64,000 bases of DNA from an uncultured Pelagibacteraceae bacterium (GTDB taxonomy: Bacteria > Pseudomonadota > Alphaproteobacteria > Pelagibacterales > Pelagibacteraceae). The stretch is from positions 62,001-126,000 of the forward strand of contig CACMIH010000004.1 of the NCBI GenBank assembly GCA_902613755.1, written 5' to 3'. The position numbers and the translations under genes are program-made. The notes beneath the pieces are model-generated. The model was not told the origin of the DNA and ran no database searches. It saw nothing but the letters and a program-made list of their open reading frames with translations. Positions 16,947 to 25,178 of this stretch are shown piece after piece. Positions within the stretch are counted from its first letter, which is position 1. The number at the start of each line of letters is the position of its first letter.

Positions 16947-17686
16947 TATTGTGCTCCTAAATACGCATCAATGACACGTTTATCATTTTTAATTTCATCA
17001 GGTGATCCATTAGCCAACATTTTACCATGAGCTAAACAAAAAATATTTTCTGCTAATTGCATAATTACTCTCATGTTATGCTCAATCACTAAAAGTGTTA
17101 TTCCAAAATCTTGATTTACTTTAATTAATCTATCAATAATACCATTTATTAGAGTTGGATTAATTCCAGCTGTAGGCTCATCTAGCAGCAGCATCTCTGG
17201 CTCATTCATCAATGCCATTGCCAGTTCTAACAATTTTTGCTGACCAAAAGATAGATCTCCAGCTCTTAGTTTTCTTTTTTGATACAATCCCACAAAATTT
17301 AATAGATTTTCTGCTTTTTCAGTTAATTCTTTTGGAATTTTAGAAAATATTTTCATTAAATTTGCATCACTACCTTTATGACTAATAAGCATATTTTCTA
17401 TGCAATTAAGTTTTCCATAAATTCTAGTTTGTTGAAAAGTTCTTAGCAGTCCTAACTTAGCAATTACTGGCACTGGTAACTCTGAAACTTCTTTACCATT
17501 AAATTTAATAGATCCATTATCTATTGGGTAAGTCCCTACAATTGAATTAAACAACGTAGTTTTGCCTGAACCGTTTGGCCCAATTAATCCAACTATTTTA
17601 CCTTTTTCAACATTCATTGAGATGTCAACATTAGCTTTAACACCACCAAATGATTTACTTACATTGCTTACCTCTAAAATACTCAT
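16946..17686 (-). CDS. livG: ABC transporter ATP-binding protein LivG (copy B)
   Basis: A 246-residue ATPase subunit with Walker A GPNGSGKTT, Walker B LLLDEPTAG and H-loop VIEHNMRVIM. The signature motif reads LSFGQQK in place of LSGGQ, a variant common in LivG proteins. Its start overlaps the livM stop (ATGA). It drives the importer formed with livH and livM of the same operon. Confidence 0.95.
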   Translation of the reverse strand: MSILEVSNVSKSFGGVKANVDISMNVEKGKIVGLIGPNGSGKTTLFNSIVGTYPIDNGSIKFNGKEVSELPVPVIAKLGLLRTFQQTRIYGKLNCIENMLISHKGSDANLMKIFSKIPKELTEKAENLLNFVGLYQKRKLRAGDLSFGQQKLLELAMALMNEPEMLLLDEPTAGINPTLINGIIDRLIKVNQDFGITLLVIEHNMRVIMQLAENIFCLAHGKMLANGSPDEIKNDKRVIDAYLGAQ

Positions 17687-18735
17687 TTAAGTTCTACCTG
17701 TGCTTTACGATCTTTTTCATCAACTACTTCACCAAATCGTTCTGGATATTTTTCTCTTAACCATCCCATAATTCCCTCTGGGAAATAAATTACAATTACA
17801 ACAATCAAAACCCCAAGAGCAACATACTGCCATCCTAAAAAGAATGTCCAAAAACCTTCTTTAAATATATGAAATATAGTTGCACCTATAATTGGACCCC
17901 AAAGTGTTCCTTTGCCACCAAGTATTGCCATCAATACCATGAATACACCCATCTCTCTTCCATCAAAAGCAACATCTGTCGAGTCAATGTAACCAACTAG
18001 GCCGCCCATTATTCCACCAGCTAATCCACAAAAGAAAGCTGAGATCATCCAGCCAATAATTTTATATTTCATTGTTTCAATACCCATTGCTTCAGCTTTA
18101 TCTTCATTATCTCTGATAGCGTTAAGTATTAATTTGAATCTCGTAGAATAAATTGAACGCACTGCAATAAATGTCAAAATTAAAGTAAAGAAACTTAAGA
18201 AATAAAAAAACTCTCCTCTTGCCTCTAAACTCCCAACGTCTGGAAATGGTGGTGTAGTAAAACCTTGACCTGCACCAATAATTTCTATTCCTCCAGAAAT
18301 TTCACCCGCGGCCACTCCTAAACCCAATGTGCAGATTGCAAAATAATGCCCTCTTAGACCTAAAATTGAGTATCCAATTAAACCAGCAATAATGGTTGGA
18401 ACTATAGCTGCAACAACCAACCCAACAGCCATTCCTTGAAAAAATTGAGCAGGAGTATGAACAAATGTTTTTTCACCACCACTCTCCGTCCATTCCGCTA
18501 ACGGAAAGAACATCCCAACTTGAACCGATGCACAAAGATACATCCCAAGACCATAAAACAAGATATTTCCAAATGAATTATATCCCATTTCTCCACCTTG
18601 AATGTTCCAAGTAGTAGCAAGAACAATTAATACGCAAAGAATAGACAACTGTACTTTAAAAGCAGGAAATATGAATGGAGCGGCAATACCAAAAATTAAT
18701 ATTCCAATATATAAAATTAAATTATTTCTATTCAT
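17683..18735 (-). CDS. livM: Branched-chain/urea-type ABC transporter permease LivM (copy B)
   Basis: A 350-residue permease. Family landmarks are the GEMGYNSFGNILFYGLGMY region, the FAICTLGLGVAAGE segment, the ATPase-contact loop FKLILNAIRDNEDKAEAMGIE and FMVLMAILGGKGTLWGPIIGA. The C-terminus is an extended charged tail after helix 10. It is separated from its livH partner by a secreted hydrolase gene, an unusual order. The downstream livG overlaps its stop. Confidence 0.92.
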   Translation of the reverse strand: MNRNNLILYIGILIFGIAAPFIFPAFKVQLSILCVLIVLATTWNIQGGEMGYNSFGNILFYGLGMYLCASVQVGMFFPLAEWTESGGEKTFVHTPAQFFQGMAVGLVVAAIVPTIIAGLIGYSILGLRGHYFAICTLGLGVAAGEISGGIEIIGAGQGFTTPPFPDVGSLEARGEFFYFLSFFTLILTFIAVRSIYSTRFKLILNAIRDNEDKAEAMGIETMKYKIIGWMISAFFCGLAGGIMGGLVGYIDSTDVAFDGREMGVFMVLMAILGGKGTLWGPIIGATIFHIFKEGFWTFFLGWQYVALGVLIVVIVIYFPEGIMGWLREKYPERFGEVVDEKDRKAQVELK

Positions 18736-18739
18736 AATA

Positions 18740-19846
18740 TTACAATTTTTTTGCTATAAATTTTTTGATGTCCTCTAGATAAGGCGTAAAACACATATCA
18801 GATGCAATATTGTGTCCAGCAGCTTTTTTTTTCATTTCAGCTTTTTCTTTAGGATCTACTACAGTCCACGCTTTTGATTTATGGCCATAATCCCAATTAT
18901 GCTTTATTTTCCAACCACTGTTCATTCTATATTTTATTTTGCATTCTACTCCATTAATTATAAATTCTTTTCCATTTGGACTGTTGTGAACTGGAAGTTC
19001 AACCCATTCAGCACCAGGCTTATCTCCAATCCACCTCATATAACTTGAAATTCCTAAATAACTACTTGCTCCATCCATTTCTCCATGGAAAGTTAAAGCG
19101 TCTAATTTTTCTGCATTTCTTATTTCATCTAACTGAAACTCTCTCATTAAATCATTTTCAACATTATCCCAACAATTCGGATTTAGAGAAATTGCAGCAT
19201 TATAAACTTCTGGAAATACAGCTTCCATTCTTAAACTGCCGATACCACCACATGAATGACCAGATATAAAAAGTTGATTTCTTGGTGTACCTTTCTCAAC
19301 AAATATATCTGCGATTGCACTATTTATTGCTGCTCTATTTTTTAAGGGAAAATTACTAACATATTCTGGAACTTGTAAAATATCATCTTTAGATGTCTTG
19401 ACTTTTTTAATATAAGTTGGTGGTCCCCACATGCATTTCCAATATGGTGGAGTGTAATATAACTTTTTACCCTTATACATATGCTCCCCTGTTACACATT
19501 TTTTTTCATGTGTATAAAGACCAGCTTTCCATAATTCTTGATTAATCCAAACAACTAATTCTTTTCCATTTATTAATGTTCCTGAAAGTTGGGCTAATAC
19601 ACTTTGCATACTGTTATTTTTTTGAATACAAAAATGAGAGCCTTTTTTTACTTGCCATGCACCACGATTAAAAACCATAATTATTTTATCCTGAGCATTT
19701 TCAATGTCATAACCTTCAATAAATTTACTTTTGCCGTCCTTGTAATATAAGAACCCACTTTTTTTTACTGTACGACCTTCACATGCAAAAACTATAGTTG
19801 GTATAATTAGAGAGAATAAAATTAAAAATAAAATTTTTTTAATCAT
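18740..19846 (-). CDS. Secreted alpha/beta hydrolase inside an ABC importer operon
   Basis: A 368-residue protein with a clear N-terminal signal peptide (KKILFLILFSLIIPTIVFA, cleavage near CEG). The serine-hydrolase nucleophile motif is visible as SGHSCGGIGSLRMEA, followed by a candidate catalytic aspartate in FHGEMDGASS. Several cysteines (GRTVKK after C, SHFC, KKC, WKC, VEC) suggest disulfides in the periplasm. The start overlaps the livH stop (ATGA) and the stop lies 4 bases before livM, so it is built into the importer operon. The likely role is to cleave an ester, amide or peptide in the periplasm to a form the importer takes up. I do not recognise a characterised homologue; it could also be an esterase or a PHB-depolymerase-like enzyme. 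Confidence 0.8.
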   Translation of the reverse strand: MIKKILFLILFSLIIPTIVFACEGRTVKKSGFLYYKDGKSKFIEGYDIENAQDKIIMVFNRGAWQVKKGSHFCIQKNNSMQSVLAQLSGTLINGKELVVWINQELWKAGLYTHEKKCVTGEHMYKGKKLYYTPPYWKCMWGPPTYIKKVKTSKDDILQVPEYVSNFPLKNRAAINSAIADIFVEKGTPRNQLFISGHSCGGIGSLRMEAVFPEVYNAAISLNPNCWDNVENDLMREFQLDEIRNAEKLDALTFHGEMDGASSYLGISSYMRWIGDKPGAEWVELPVHNSPNGKEFIINGVECKIKYRMNSGWKIKHNWDYGHKSKAWTVVDPKEKAEMKKKAAGHNIASDMCFTPYLEDIKKFIAKKL

Positions 19847-20736
19847 TTTAAATACTCTCTTTTTCTTGAAAGTTTAAATCTTCTGTAAACTAAAATTAAT
19901 ACCAATAGTAAAAACACAGAGCCAATTCTAAATTCTGTTCCTAAAATATAGTCTGCAAATTCTTCAAATACACCAAGACCCATTCCAGACATTGCAACTC
20001 CTGGTAAATTTCCTAAGCCTGCAACAATAACGATCATAAATGATCGAATTGTATATGGTAATCCCATATAAGGGTGAATTGTAAAAGTAATTGAAATTAA
20101 TGCTCCAGCAACACCACAAAGAGCAGCATTTATCCCAAAAGTTGCCGCATAAACCTTTTCTGTATCAACACCTAAAATTTTAGCAGCTCTAGCATTTTGT
20201 GCAGTAGCTCTAATAGCTCGGCCAAGCTTTGATTTTTTCATGTAAATTACTAAACAGACAGCAAATAAAATACTTATGAATGCTGAAAATATTTTTGAAT
20301 TAGGTAAAACAACGTTGCTATCAAACAACATAGTTGTTCCATAACCGGAATTTGCAAGTACAACGTCTGCACCAAATGCAAAATTCATTAATTGCATGAA
20401 TAAAATACTTATTCCAAAAGTTGCTAAGATTGAGATAAATAAATCTCTATCTACTACTTTATTTATTACGAGTTTGTAAATTGCTATACCAACGAAGTAC
20501 ATTATTACTGGTGCAACAATCACACCCCATGCTGGATGAATACCGTAGAGATACATAAAATATGCTATGTATCCTCCCAAAATAACAAGATCTCCTTGTG
20601 CAATATTAATTATATTCATCACACCCCATTGAAGTGCCATTCCGTAAGCAATTAATGCAAATAAAACACCTAAAAGAATTCCATCCAAACAGGCTTGAAC
20701 TGTTATCATTGGATATTGAAATACAAGAAAATCCAT
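19843..20736 (-). CDS. livH: Branched-chain-type ABC transporter permease LivH (copy B)
   Basis: A 297-residue permease with the LivH marks LLGVLFALIAYGMALQWGVMNIINIAQGDLVILGGY, the contact loop LGRAIRATAQNARAAKILGVD and IVIVAGLGNLPGVAMSGMGLG. It is the first permease gene after the binding protein, separated from it by an intrinsic terminator that probably lowers its expression relative to the binding protein. Confidence 0.93.
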   Translation of the reverse strand: MDFLVFQYPMITVQACLDGILLGVLFALIAYGMALQWGVMNIINIAQGDLVILGGYIAYFMYLYGIHPAWGVIVAPVIMYFVGIAIYKLVINKVVDRDLFISILATFGISILFMQLMNFAFGADVVLANSGYGTTMLFDSNVVLPNSKIFSAFISILFAVCLVIYMKKSKLGRAIRATAQNARAAKILGVDTEKVYAATFGINAALCGVAGALISITFTIHPYMGLPYTIRSFMIVIVAGLGNLPGVAMSGMGLGVFEEFADYILGTEFRIGSVFLLLVLILVYRRFKLSRKREYLK

Positions 20737-20755
20737 AAAAGTATTTTTGGGTTAT

Positions 20756-20790
20756 ATAAAAAAAAGCCCCCTATGACTAGGGGGCTTCAA
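20756..20790 (-). terminator. Intrinsic terminator between binding protein and permease genes
   Basis: On the minus strand AAGCCCCCT (20787-20779) pairs with AGGGGGCTT (20772-20764) around a 6-base loop and is followed by a T-tract (about 20765-20758). It lies 10 bases after the binding-protein stop and 20-30 bases before the livH start. Because livH has no other clear promoter, this is probably a partial terminator that sets a high ratio of binding protein to membrane components. Confidence 0.9.
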
Positions 20791-20799
20791 TATTTTATT

Positions 20800-22038
20800 T
20801 TATCTTTCTGACCACTTAGGAACTGGATGTATTAACTTAGCTGATGCCCATTTTAAAGGAGCAACAACTTTGTTTTCACATTTTCCTGAAGCATCACACA
20901 TTACTTGGAAAAGTACCATTGGCTTGTCAACATTCTGACCACCAGGCGCAAATTTAATATTTCCATAGAATGTTTGCATGTTAGTAGCTGCAAGAGCATC
21001 TCTTACTTTCTTTTGATCGAAAGAATTTGCTCTTTCAAATGCATCTTTGAATACCAATAAAGCAGCTGAAGACTCAGCCGATTGGTAAGGCGGATCATAT
21101 CCAAATTCCTTCTCAAAGTCTGCGGCATAAGTCATTCCATCTTTAAAGAAATCATCTTTATAAGTTAGTGACTTGTGCCATTGAGAAGCACAAAGTGCAT
21201 ACTGTGAATTTTTACCATGCTGTTTAGATAATTTCGCAGCATCACAGTGAGTCATAGCCAACATAGGAACATCAACTTTCATTTCAGCAATTTGTCTGAT
21301 GGCAGTTAACGCACCTTTTGTGTGGCCTGATACAACAAGTACATCTGGTTTCATTTGTTTTACTTTAACCAAAGTAGCAGCCATATCATTTAGCTCTTTA
21401 GGTAATTTATCGTCGATTATGATTTTAGAACCAGTTCTTTCTGCAGCATCTAAAATACCTAATCTAACGTCCTGTGAGAATGCATCTTGTTCAAAAGCTT
21501 GCGCAATTCTAACCCCTTTTCCACCATTTAACTCAACTGCGGTCTCAATAGCAACATCAAGATATAAGTTAGCTGGAGCTAATACGGCAAATAGATATTT
21601 GTAACCTTTTGTAAACAAAGATCTAGATGCACCATTTGCTTCAACCATTGGAACACCATATTTTTCAGTTACTGGTGCAATCGCTTTAGTTAAACCAGAA
21701 CTGTAAGGGCCAAGCATAAACTCAACACCATCTTGTGATATTAATCTTTCTGCAAGCTGTGCAGCTCTCTTAGGGTTTGACTCATCATCATAATAAATAA
21801 TATCAAACTTATAAGTTTTTCCACCAACTTTAACACCACCCATGCTGTTAATTCTGTCAACGGCCATGTTATAACCATTTTGAGTATGAACACCATTAGA
21901 TGAGTATTTACCTGTTAGGGAAATAGCAGCACCTAAAATAATTTTGTCACCAACAACTTTTGCAAAAGATGCAACAGAAGTTGAAAATAAAATTACTAAT
22001 GCAGAAACAAAACTTAAAATTATTTTATTTAATCTCAT
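20800..22038 (-). CDS. ABC transporter substrate-binding protein, branched-chain/amide type
   Basis: A 412-residue type I periplasmic binding protein with a signal peptide (about 1-26, ending FSTSVASFA). It has the IILGAAISLTGKYSSNGVHTQNGYNMAVDRIN opening, the FMLGPYSSGLTKAIAPV segment and the SAESSAALLVFKDAFERA segment typical of LivJ-like proteins. A strong ribosome site (AGAGGAAA) precedes the ATG. It is followed by a terminator and then livH. The ligand is not predictable; amino acids or short amides are usual. Confidence 0.93.
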   Translation of the reverse strand: MRLNKIILSFVSALVILFSTSVASFAKVVGDKIILGAAISLTGKYSSNGVHTQNGYNMAVDRINSMGGVKVGGKTYKFDIIYYDDESNPKRAAQLAERLISQDGVEFMLGPYSSGLTKAIAPVTEKYGVPMVEANGASRSLFTKGYKYLFAVLAPANLYLDVAIETAVELNGGKGVRIAQAFEQDAFSQDVRLGILDAAERTGSKIIIDDKLPKELNDMAATLVKVKQMKPDVLVVSGHTKGALTAIRQIAEMKVDVPMLAMTHCDAAKLSKQHGKNSQYALCASQWHKSLTYKDDFFKDGMTYAADFEKEFGYDPPYQSAESSAALLVFKDAFERANSFDQKKVRDALAATNMQTFYGNIKFAPGGQNVDKPMVLFQVMCDASGKCENKVVAPLKWASAKLIHPVPKWSER

Positions 22039-22072
22039 TTTATTTCCTCTTTAATTAATTAATTATTAATTG

Positions 22073-22101
22073 ATTAAATAAAGAAATTTAATTTTATGCA
22101 A
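22073..22101 (-). promoter_or_regulatory. Candidate sigma-70 promoter for the binding-protein operon
   Basis: Reading the minus strand, TTGCAT (22101-22096) and TTTAAT (22078-22073) are separated by 17 bases and lie about 35-60 bases ahead of the ATG at 22038. The intervening leader is a TTAATTAATTAA repeat before the Shine-Dalgarno. The match is moderate and AT-rich DNA gives chance hits, so this is a suggestion only. Confidence 0.35.
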
Positions 22102-22124
22102 GTGGCAATAAAGGCCAAATCTAA

Positions 22125-22739
22125 TTAATATTGTTGGGTTACAACAATTATTGCGGCAATAATTACTAAAACACTCGCAGAAATTGTATTAATTGTTTTT
22201 GGATTAGCAGTTATCCATTTTATTAATTTTTGTGCGAGCACTGCGTAGCCAATTAAAGATAAAAAATCTAAAACGATGTAAGTTGAAATTAAAATTACGA
22301 ATTGTGCTAATAAATTTGAATTAAAGTCAATAAATTGTGGGAAAATAAAAGGAAAAAACATCCAAGCCTTAGGACTTGTACCAGCAACTAAAAAACCATC
22401 TCTAAAAAAAGATAAGTTGCTTTTTTTTATTTCTCCTTCGTTTAAAATACTTTTTGGTCTAGATTTATAAATATCGTAAGCTAAATATAATAAATAAACT
22501 ATTCCGATCCATTTAAACATATTAAGAATCATTGAATTCTCTGAAAAAAAAGATCCAATCACAAAAATTACTAAAGTTGCCTGAATCAAATTTGCAGTTA
22601 CATCACCTAAAGCAGACCATACGCATTTACTGACACCGTAATTCATTGAATAAGAGATAATTACAATCCTGGGAGTTCCAGGTGTAATAAATAAAAAAAT
22701 AATTATCTGTAGATAAAGTATAAAATCCAGGGGGAGCAT
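22125..22739 (-). CDS. LysE-family amino acid exporter
   Basis: A 204-residue inner-membrane protein with about six hydrophobic segments and the LysE/RhtB pattern FITPGTPRIVIISYSMNYGV near the N-terminus and LVAGTSPKAWMFFPFIFPQF in the middle. Members export lysine, homoserine, threonine or related compounds. The start ATG is directly preceded by seven T residues and a hairpin in place of a Shine-Dalgarno, so translation may be controlled by that structure. Confidence 0.88.
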   Translation of the reverse strand: MLPLDFILYLQIIIFLFITPGTPRIVIISYSMNYGVSKCVWSALGDVTANLIQATLVIFVIGSFFSENSMILNMFKWIGIVYLLYLAYDIYKSRPKSILNEGEIKKSNLSFFRDGFLVAGTSPKAWMFFPFIFPQFIDFNSNLLAQFVILISTYIVLDFLSLIGYAVLAQKLIKWITANPKTINTISASVLVIIAAIIVVTQQY

Positions 22740-22812
22740 AAAAAAAGATAGTCCTTAAAAACCGGGAGCTAAAGATGGCTAAGAAGGACTATCTGATACA
22801 TAATATCAGAGG
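22740..22812 (-). promoter_or_regulatory. Structured leader with overlapping inverted repeats before lysE
   Basis: In the lysE leader a 7-bp hairpin TCTGATA/TATCAGA (22810-22804 with 22798-22792, 5-base loop) is followed by a 10-bp perfect stem GATAGTCCTT/AAGGACTATC (22793-22784 with 22756-22747, 27-base loop). Seven T residues (22746-22740) come next and then the ATG. The stems share two bases (22792-22793), so they partly compete, as in attenuators. The C-rich loop contains CTTAGCC and TTTAGCTCCCGG. No known riboswitch class was recognised. The element could equally act on the opposite strand, ahead of the gene at 22857. Confidence 0.5.
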
Positions 22813-22856
22813 CTAAAAAAAATGCATTAAATTTTTTTTTCAAATATAAAGGATTT

Positions 22857-23153
22857 ATGAAAAAAAAAGGTCACAGGCCAGTTACTAAAGTTAAAAATCC
22901 AGAGCCCAAAATGGACGATCCCGATTGGATCATTTGGGCAGCCTGGGCAGATAGGATTACTTTTGAGGAAATTGAAAAAAAAACTGGAAAGAAAGAATCT
23001 GATGTAATTAAAATTATGCGAAGATCTCTAAAACCGTCTTCATTCAGATTATGGAGAAAAAGGGTGAACCAAAAAAGTATTAAACACCGAAAAAAGTTTG
23101 AATACTCTAGAAAAGAAATAACTAGTAAAATTAAAAAAGGTGATTATCTATAG
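22857..23153 (+). CDS. TIGR03643/DUF2805 small protein
   Basis: A 98-residue basic protein recognised as the TIGR03643 (DUF2805) family by the run of WIIWAAWADRITFEEIEKKTG, then DVIKIMRRSLKPSSFRLWRKR and KHRKKF. The compact helical layout with an ITFEEIEKKTGKKESDVIKIMRR section resembles a helix-turn-helix, so nucleic-acid binding is possible, but no function is established. A ribosome site (AAAGGA) precedes the ATG. It lies 3 bases upstream of the glutaredoxin gene, so the two are co-transcribed. Confidence 0.85.
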   Translation: MKKKGHRPVTKVKNPEPKMDDPDWIIWAAWADRITFEEIEKKTGKKESDVIKIMRRSLKPSSFRLWRKRVNQKSIKHRKKFEYSRKEITSKIKKGDYL

Positions 23154-23156
23154 CAT

Positions 23157-23411
23157 ATGAAAAAAATTACCATGTATACAGGTCCATTTTGTAATTATTG
23201 TGAGGCTGCCAAAAGATTATTAGCTAGAAATAATGCACCTTATAATGAAATTGATATTTCAAAAGTTGATGGAGCGATGGATGAAATGATAAAAAAAGCT
23301 AATGGGAAAAGAACTATTCCCCAAATTTTTTTTGATGATTTACATATTGGTGGTTATGATGAAGTAAGAGCATTAGAAAAAGAAAATAAACTTCAAGATT
23401 TTTTAGAATAG
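23157..23411 (+). CDS. grxC: Glutaredoxin 3-type dithiol glutaredoxin
   Basis: An 84-residue full-length glutaredoxin. The active site is C-N-Y-C at residues 12-15 (PFCNYCEAAKRLL), a variant of the usual CPYC, with the cis-proline TIPQIF and the GSH-binding GGYDE motif. It reduces protein disulfides and mixed glutathione disulfides in the cytoplasm. It is encoded directly after the TIGR03643 gene and converges on the secreted-protein gene at 23419. Confidence 0.93.
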   Translation: MKKITMYTGPFCNYCEAAKRLLARNNAPYNEIDISKVDGAMDEMIKKANGKRTIPQIFFDDLHIGGYDEVRALEKENKLQDFLE

Positions 23412-23418
23412 ATTTTTT

Positions 23419-24285
23419 TTAATTTGCAGACATTATTGCTTGGAAAGGTCCACTACCAATAAATAATTTGTTACCACCACCATTAACAAGCTGCATTCCC
23501 TCTCCTACATTAAATGTCATACTTAAAGAGGTAGTATCTGCTGTAACAACAACTGGATTTGCAAATGTTACTAAACCCTCCAGTTTATCAACTTCACCTG
23601 AACTTTGAGCTTGATGTCCATTAGTGTCAACTAAAAATCCACTAATTGCTGCTGAAGTTCCATTAATATTTGGAATTACACTTTTCGTTTTAATAGCATC
23701 TCCTACTCCAGCCATATGTTCTAAAGTTTCTACAAATTTTCCTGGAGTTATAGCGCTTGAACCACAAACTGAACTATTATTATGAGTGCTAGCTTGTGCA
23801 TGTGTTCCTGAACCAACTACAGTTCCACAAAAAACTCCTGTACCACCAGTCATTCCAGTCATTGATGCACTAAGTTCACCTGCCCAAGTTAGACCAAAAG
23901 TATTATCCATAAAAGCATATCCATGAGTATAAGTTCCTGTTGGAGGTCTAGTATATGTTCCATCTAAAACGATTTCTGCCCCTTGCATTACAGATGCAGT
24001 TGCTCCACTTGAATTATTAAAAACTTGTGTACATGGAGTTAAAACAACTGCCGATGATGTAGTAGCTTCCGTTGGAGAACTTGTGCATAAATATAATTTA
24101 TAAATTACTACTTCATAAAGAGCTGGAGTTGTATCACATCCATCATCAATATAATCGGCACCATCACCCTCTTCCTTTGCCACAACTCCATCAGTAATTG
24201 TGCATGCCTCTGCTTGGTTGGAATTTACCATCTCAAAAACAAAGATTATAGATAAAATTAGAAAAAAATATTTAGCATATTTCAT
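23419..24285 (-). CDS. Secreted protein of unknown function, partner of the barrel gene
   Basis: A 288-residue protein with a signal peptide (hydrophobic residues about 7-22, cleavage near QAEA-C). The mature part is rich in Gly, Ser, Thr and Val, acidic, and has at least six cysteines spread over the first 170 residues (CTITDG, DDGCDTT, LYLCTS, LTPCTQ, VFCGTV, SVCGSS), suggesting disulfide-linked beta structure. The ATG directly follows the stop of the outer-membrane barrel gene, and GGAGGA in the barrel's last codons can serve as its ribosome site, so the pair is coupled. I recognise no domain. It may be a surface-exposed partner or passenger for the barrel. Confidence 0.6.
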   Translation of the reverse strand: MKYAKYFFLILSIIFVFEMVNSNQAEACTITDGVVAKEEGDGADYIDDGCDTTPALYEVVIYKLYLCTSSPTEATTSSAVVLTPCTQVFNNSSGATASVMQGAEIVLDGTYTRPPTGTYTHGYAFMDNTFGLTWAGELSASMTGMTGGTGVFCGTVVGSGTHAQASTHNNSSVCGSSAITPGKFVETLEHMAGVGDAIKTKSVIPNINGTSAAISGFLVDTNGHQAQSSGEVDKLEGLVTFANPVVVTADTTSLSMTFNVGEGMQLVNGGGNKLFIGSGPFQAIMSAN

Positions 24286-25134
24286 TTAAAATCCTCCTGC
24301 TTTAACAGAAAAAGCCTTTGATTTAACAATTAAATTTTCTCTTCTTACTTTGTCATATTTTTTATCTTCCATAGAAATTCTCTCAAAAGCCTCATCATTT
24401 ATAAAATTCATATTTTTATTAATTTTATTCGAGTTAAACGTAAAATTTATAAACCACTGATCGTCATAACTTGCATTTCCAAAATCCTTAAATCCTACCT
24501 CAATATTTAATCCAGAATTTGGTATTCCTATTTTTGAAGAATATTCCATTCCTTCAAAATCAGAACCTCCGGGTATCTCGTATTCAAAAATTTTAGCAAA
24601 TATTTTTGCACTTGGGATGTAAGGAACATGGGCTCCTAATTCAAGATCATAACCATCAGCAACTTCTTCTTTAACGCTATTTTTTCCTGTTCTTTCATCA
24701 GATATTGAAAAATAATGATTTGTATTTAATTCAAGAATTGACGATTTGATCTCACCACCCAAACTTCCTCTTTGATGATCATAATCTAATTCGTGATCAT
24801 AAAACGTATTTAAACCATATAAAAAACTTTTATCAATATTAAAAAATCGTTTACCGTAACCTAAATTTAAAGTTTCTCTATCTCCATCATGAGTAAAAAA
24901 TGAACCTTGAAAAAAAGTTATTCCATTATCATTTTCATTTAAGGGTTTAAAAGTAAGAATACCTATTTCTGGCTTATTACCTTCTTTTGATTTGAAAGAA
25001 AATTCAGTATCCTCAAAATTACTATTAAAATAACTTTCAATTGAACTGAAAAATTTATCTTTTATTTTTGAGGTATCAGCACTTGATGTTGTAAATACGA
25101 ATACTGTAAATAATAAAATTAAATATTTTCTCAT
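24286..25134 (-). CDS. Outer-membrane inverse-autotransporter-like beta-barrel
   Basis: A 282-residue protein with a signal peptide (about 1-19). It has alternating beta-strand patterns that match the barrel of inverse autotransporters (intimin/invasin, PF11924): NLGYGKRFF, YGLNTFYDHELDYDHQRGSLGGEIKS, LNTNHYFSISDER, DGYDLELGAHVPYIPSAKIFAKIFEYE. In intimin-type proteins this barrel is followed by Ig-like passenger repeats, but here the protein ends soon after a final WFINFTFN strand, so no passenger is fused. The following gene encodes a secreted protein, which may take that place. The family assignment is by eye and the missing passenger is seen directly. Confidence 0.7.
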   Translation of the reverse strand: MRKYLILLFTVFVFTTSSADTSKIKDKFFSSIESYFNSNFEDTEFSFKSKEGNKPEIGILTFKPLNENDNGITFFQGSFFTHDGDRETLNLGYGKRFFNIDKSFLYGLNTFYDHELDYDHQRGSLGGEIKSSILELNTNHYFSISDERTGKNSVKEEVADGYDLELGAHVPYIPSAKIFAKIFEYEIPGGSDFEGMEYSSKIGIPNSGLNIEVGFKDFGNASYDDQWFINFTFNSNKINKNMNFINDEAFERISMEDKKYDKVRRENLIVKSKAFSVKAGGF

Positions 25135-25178
25135 ATTAATAATATATTTTTAAGTATATTTGTTTTCAATTAATTTAT

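Noticed and set aside
22039..22072. TTAATTAATTAA run upstream of the binding protein as a repeat element
   Set aside because: It is short, simple AT-rich sequence with no further copies noted.
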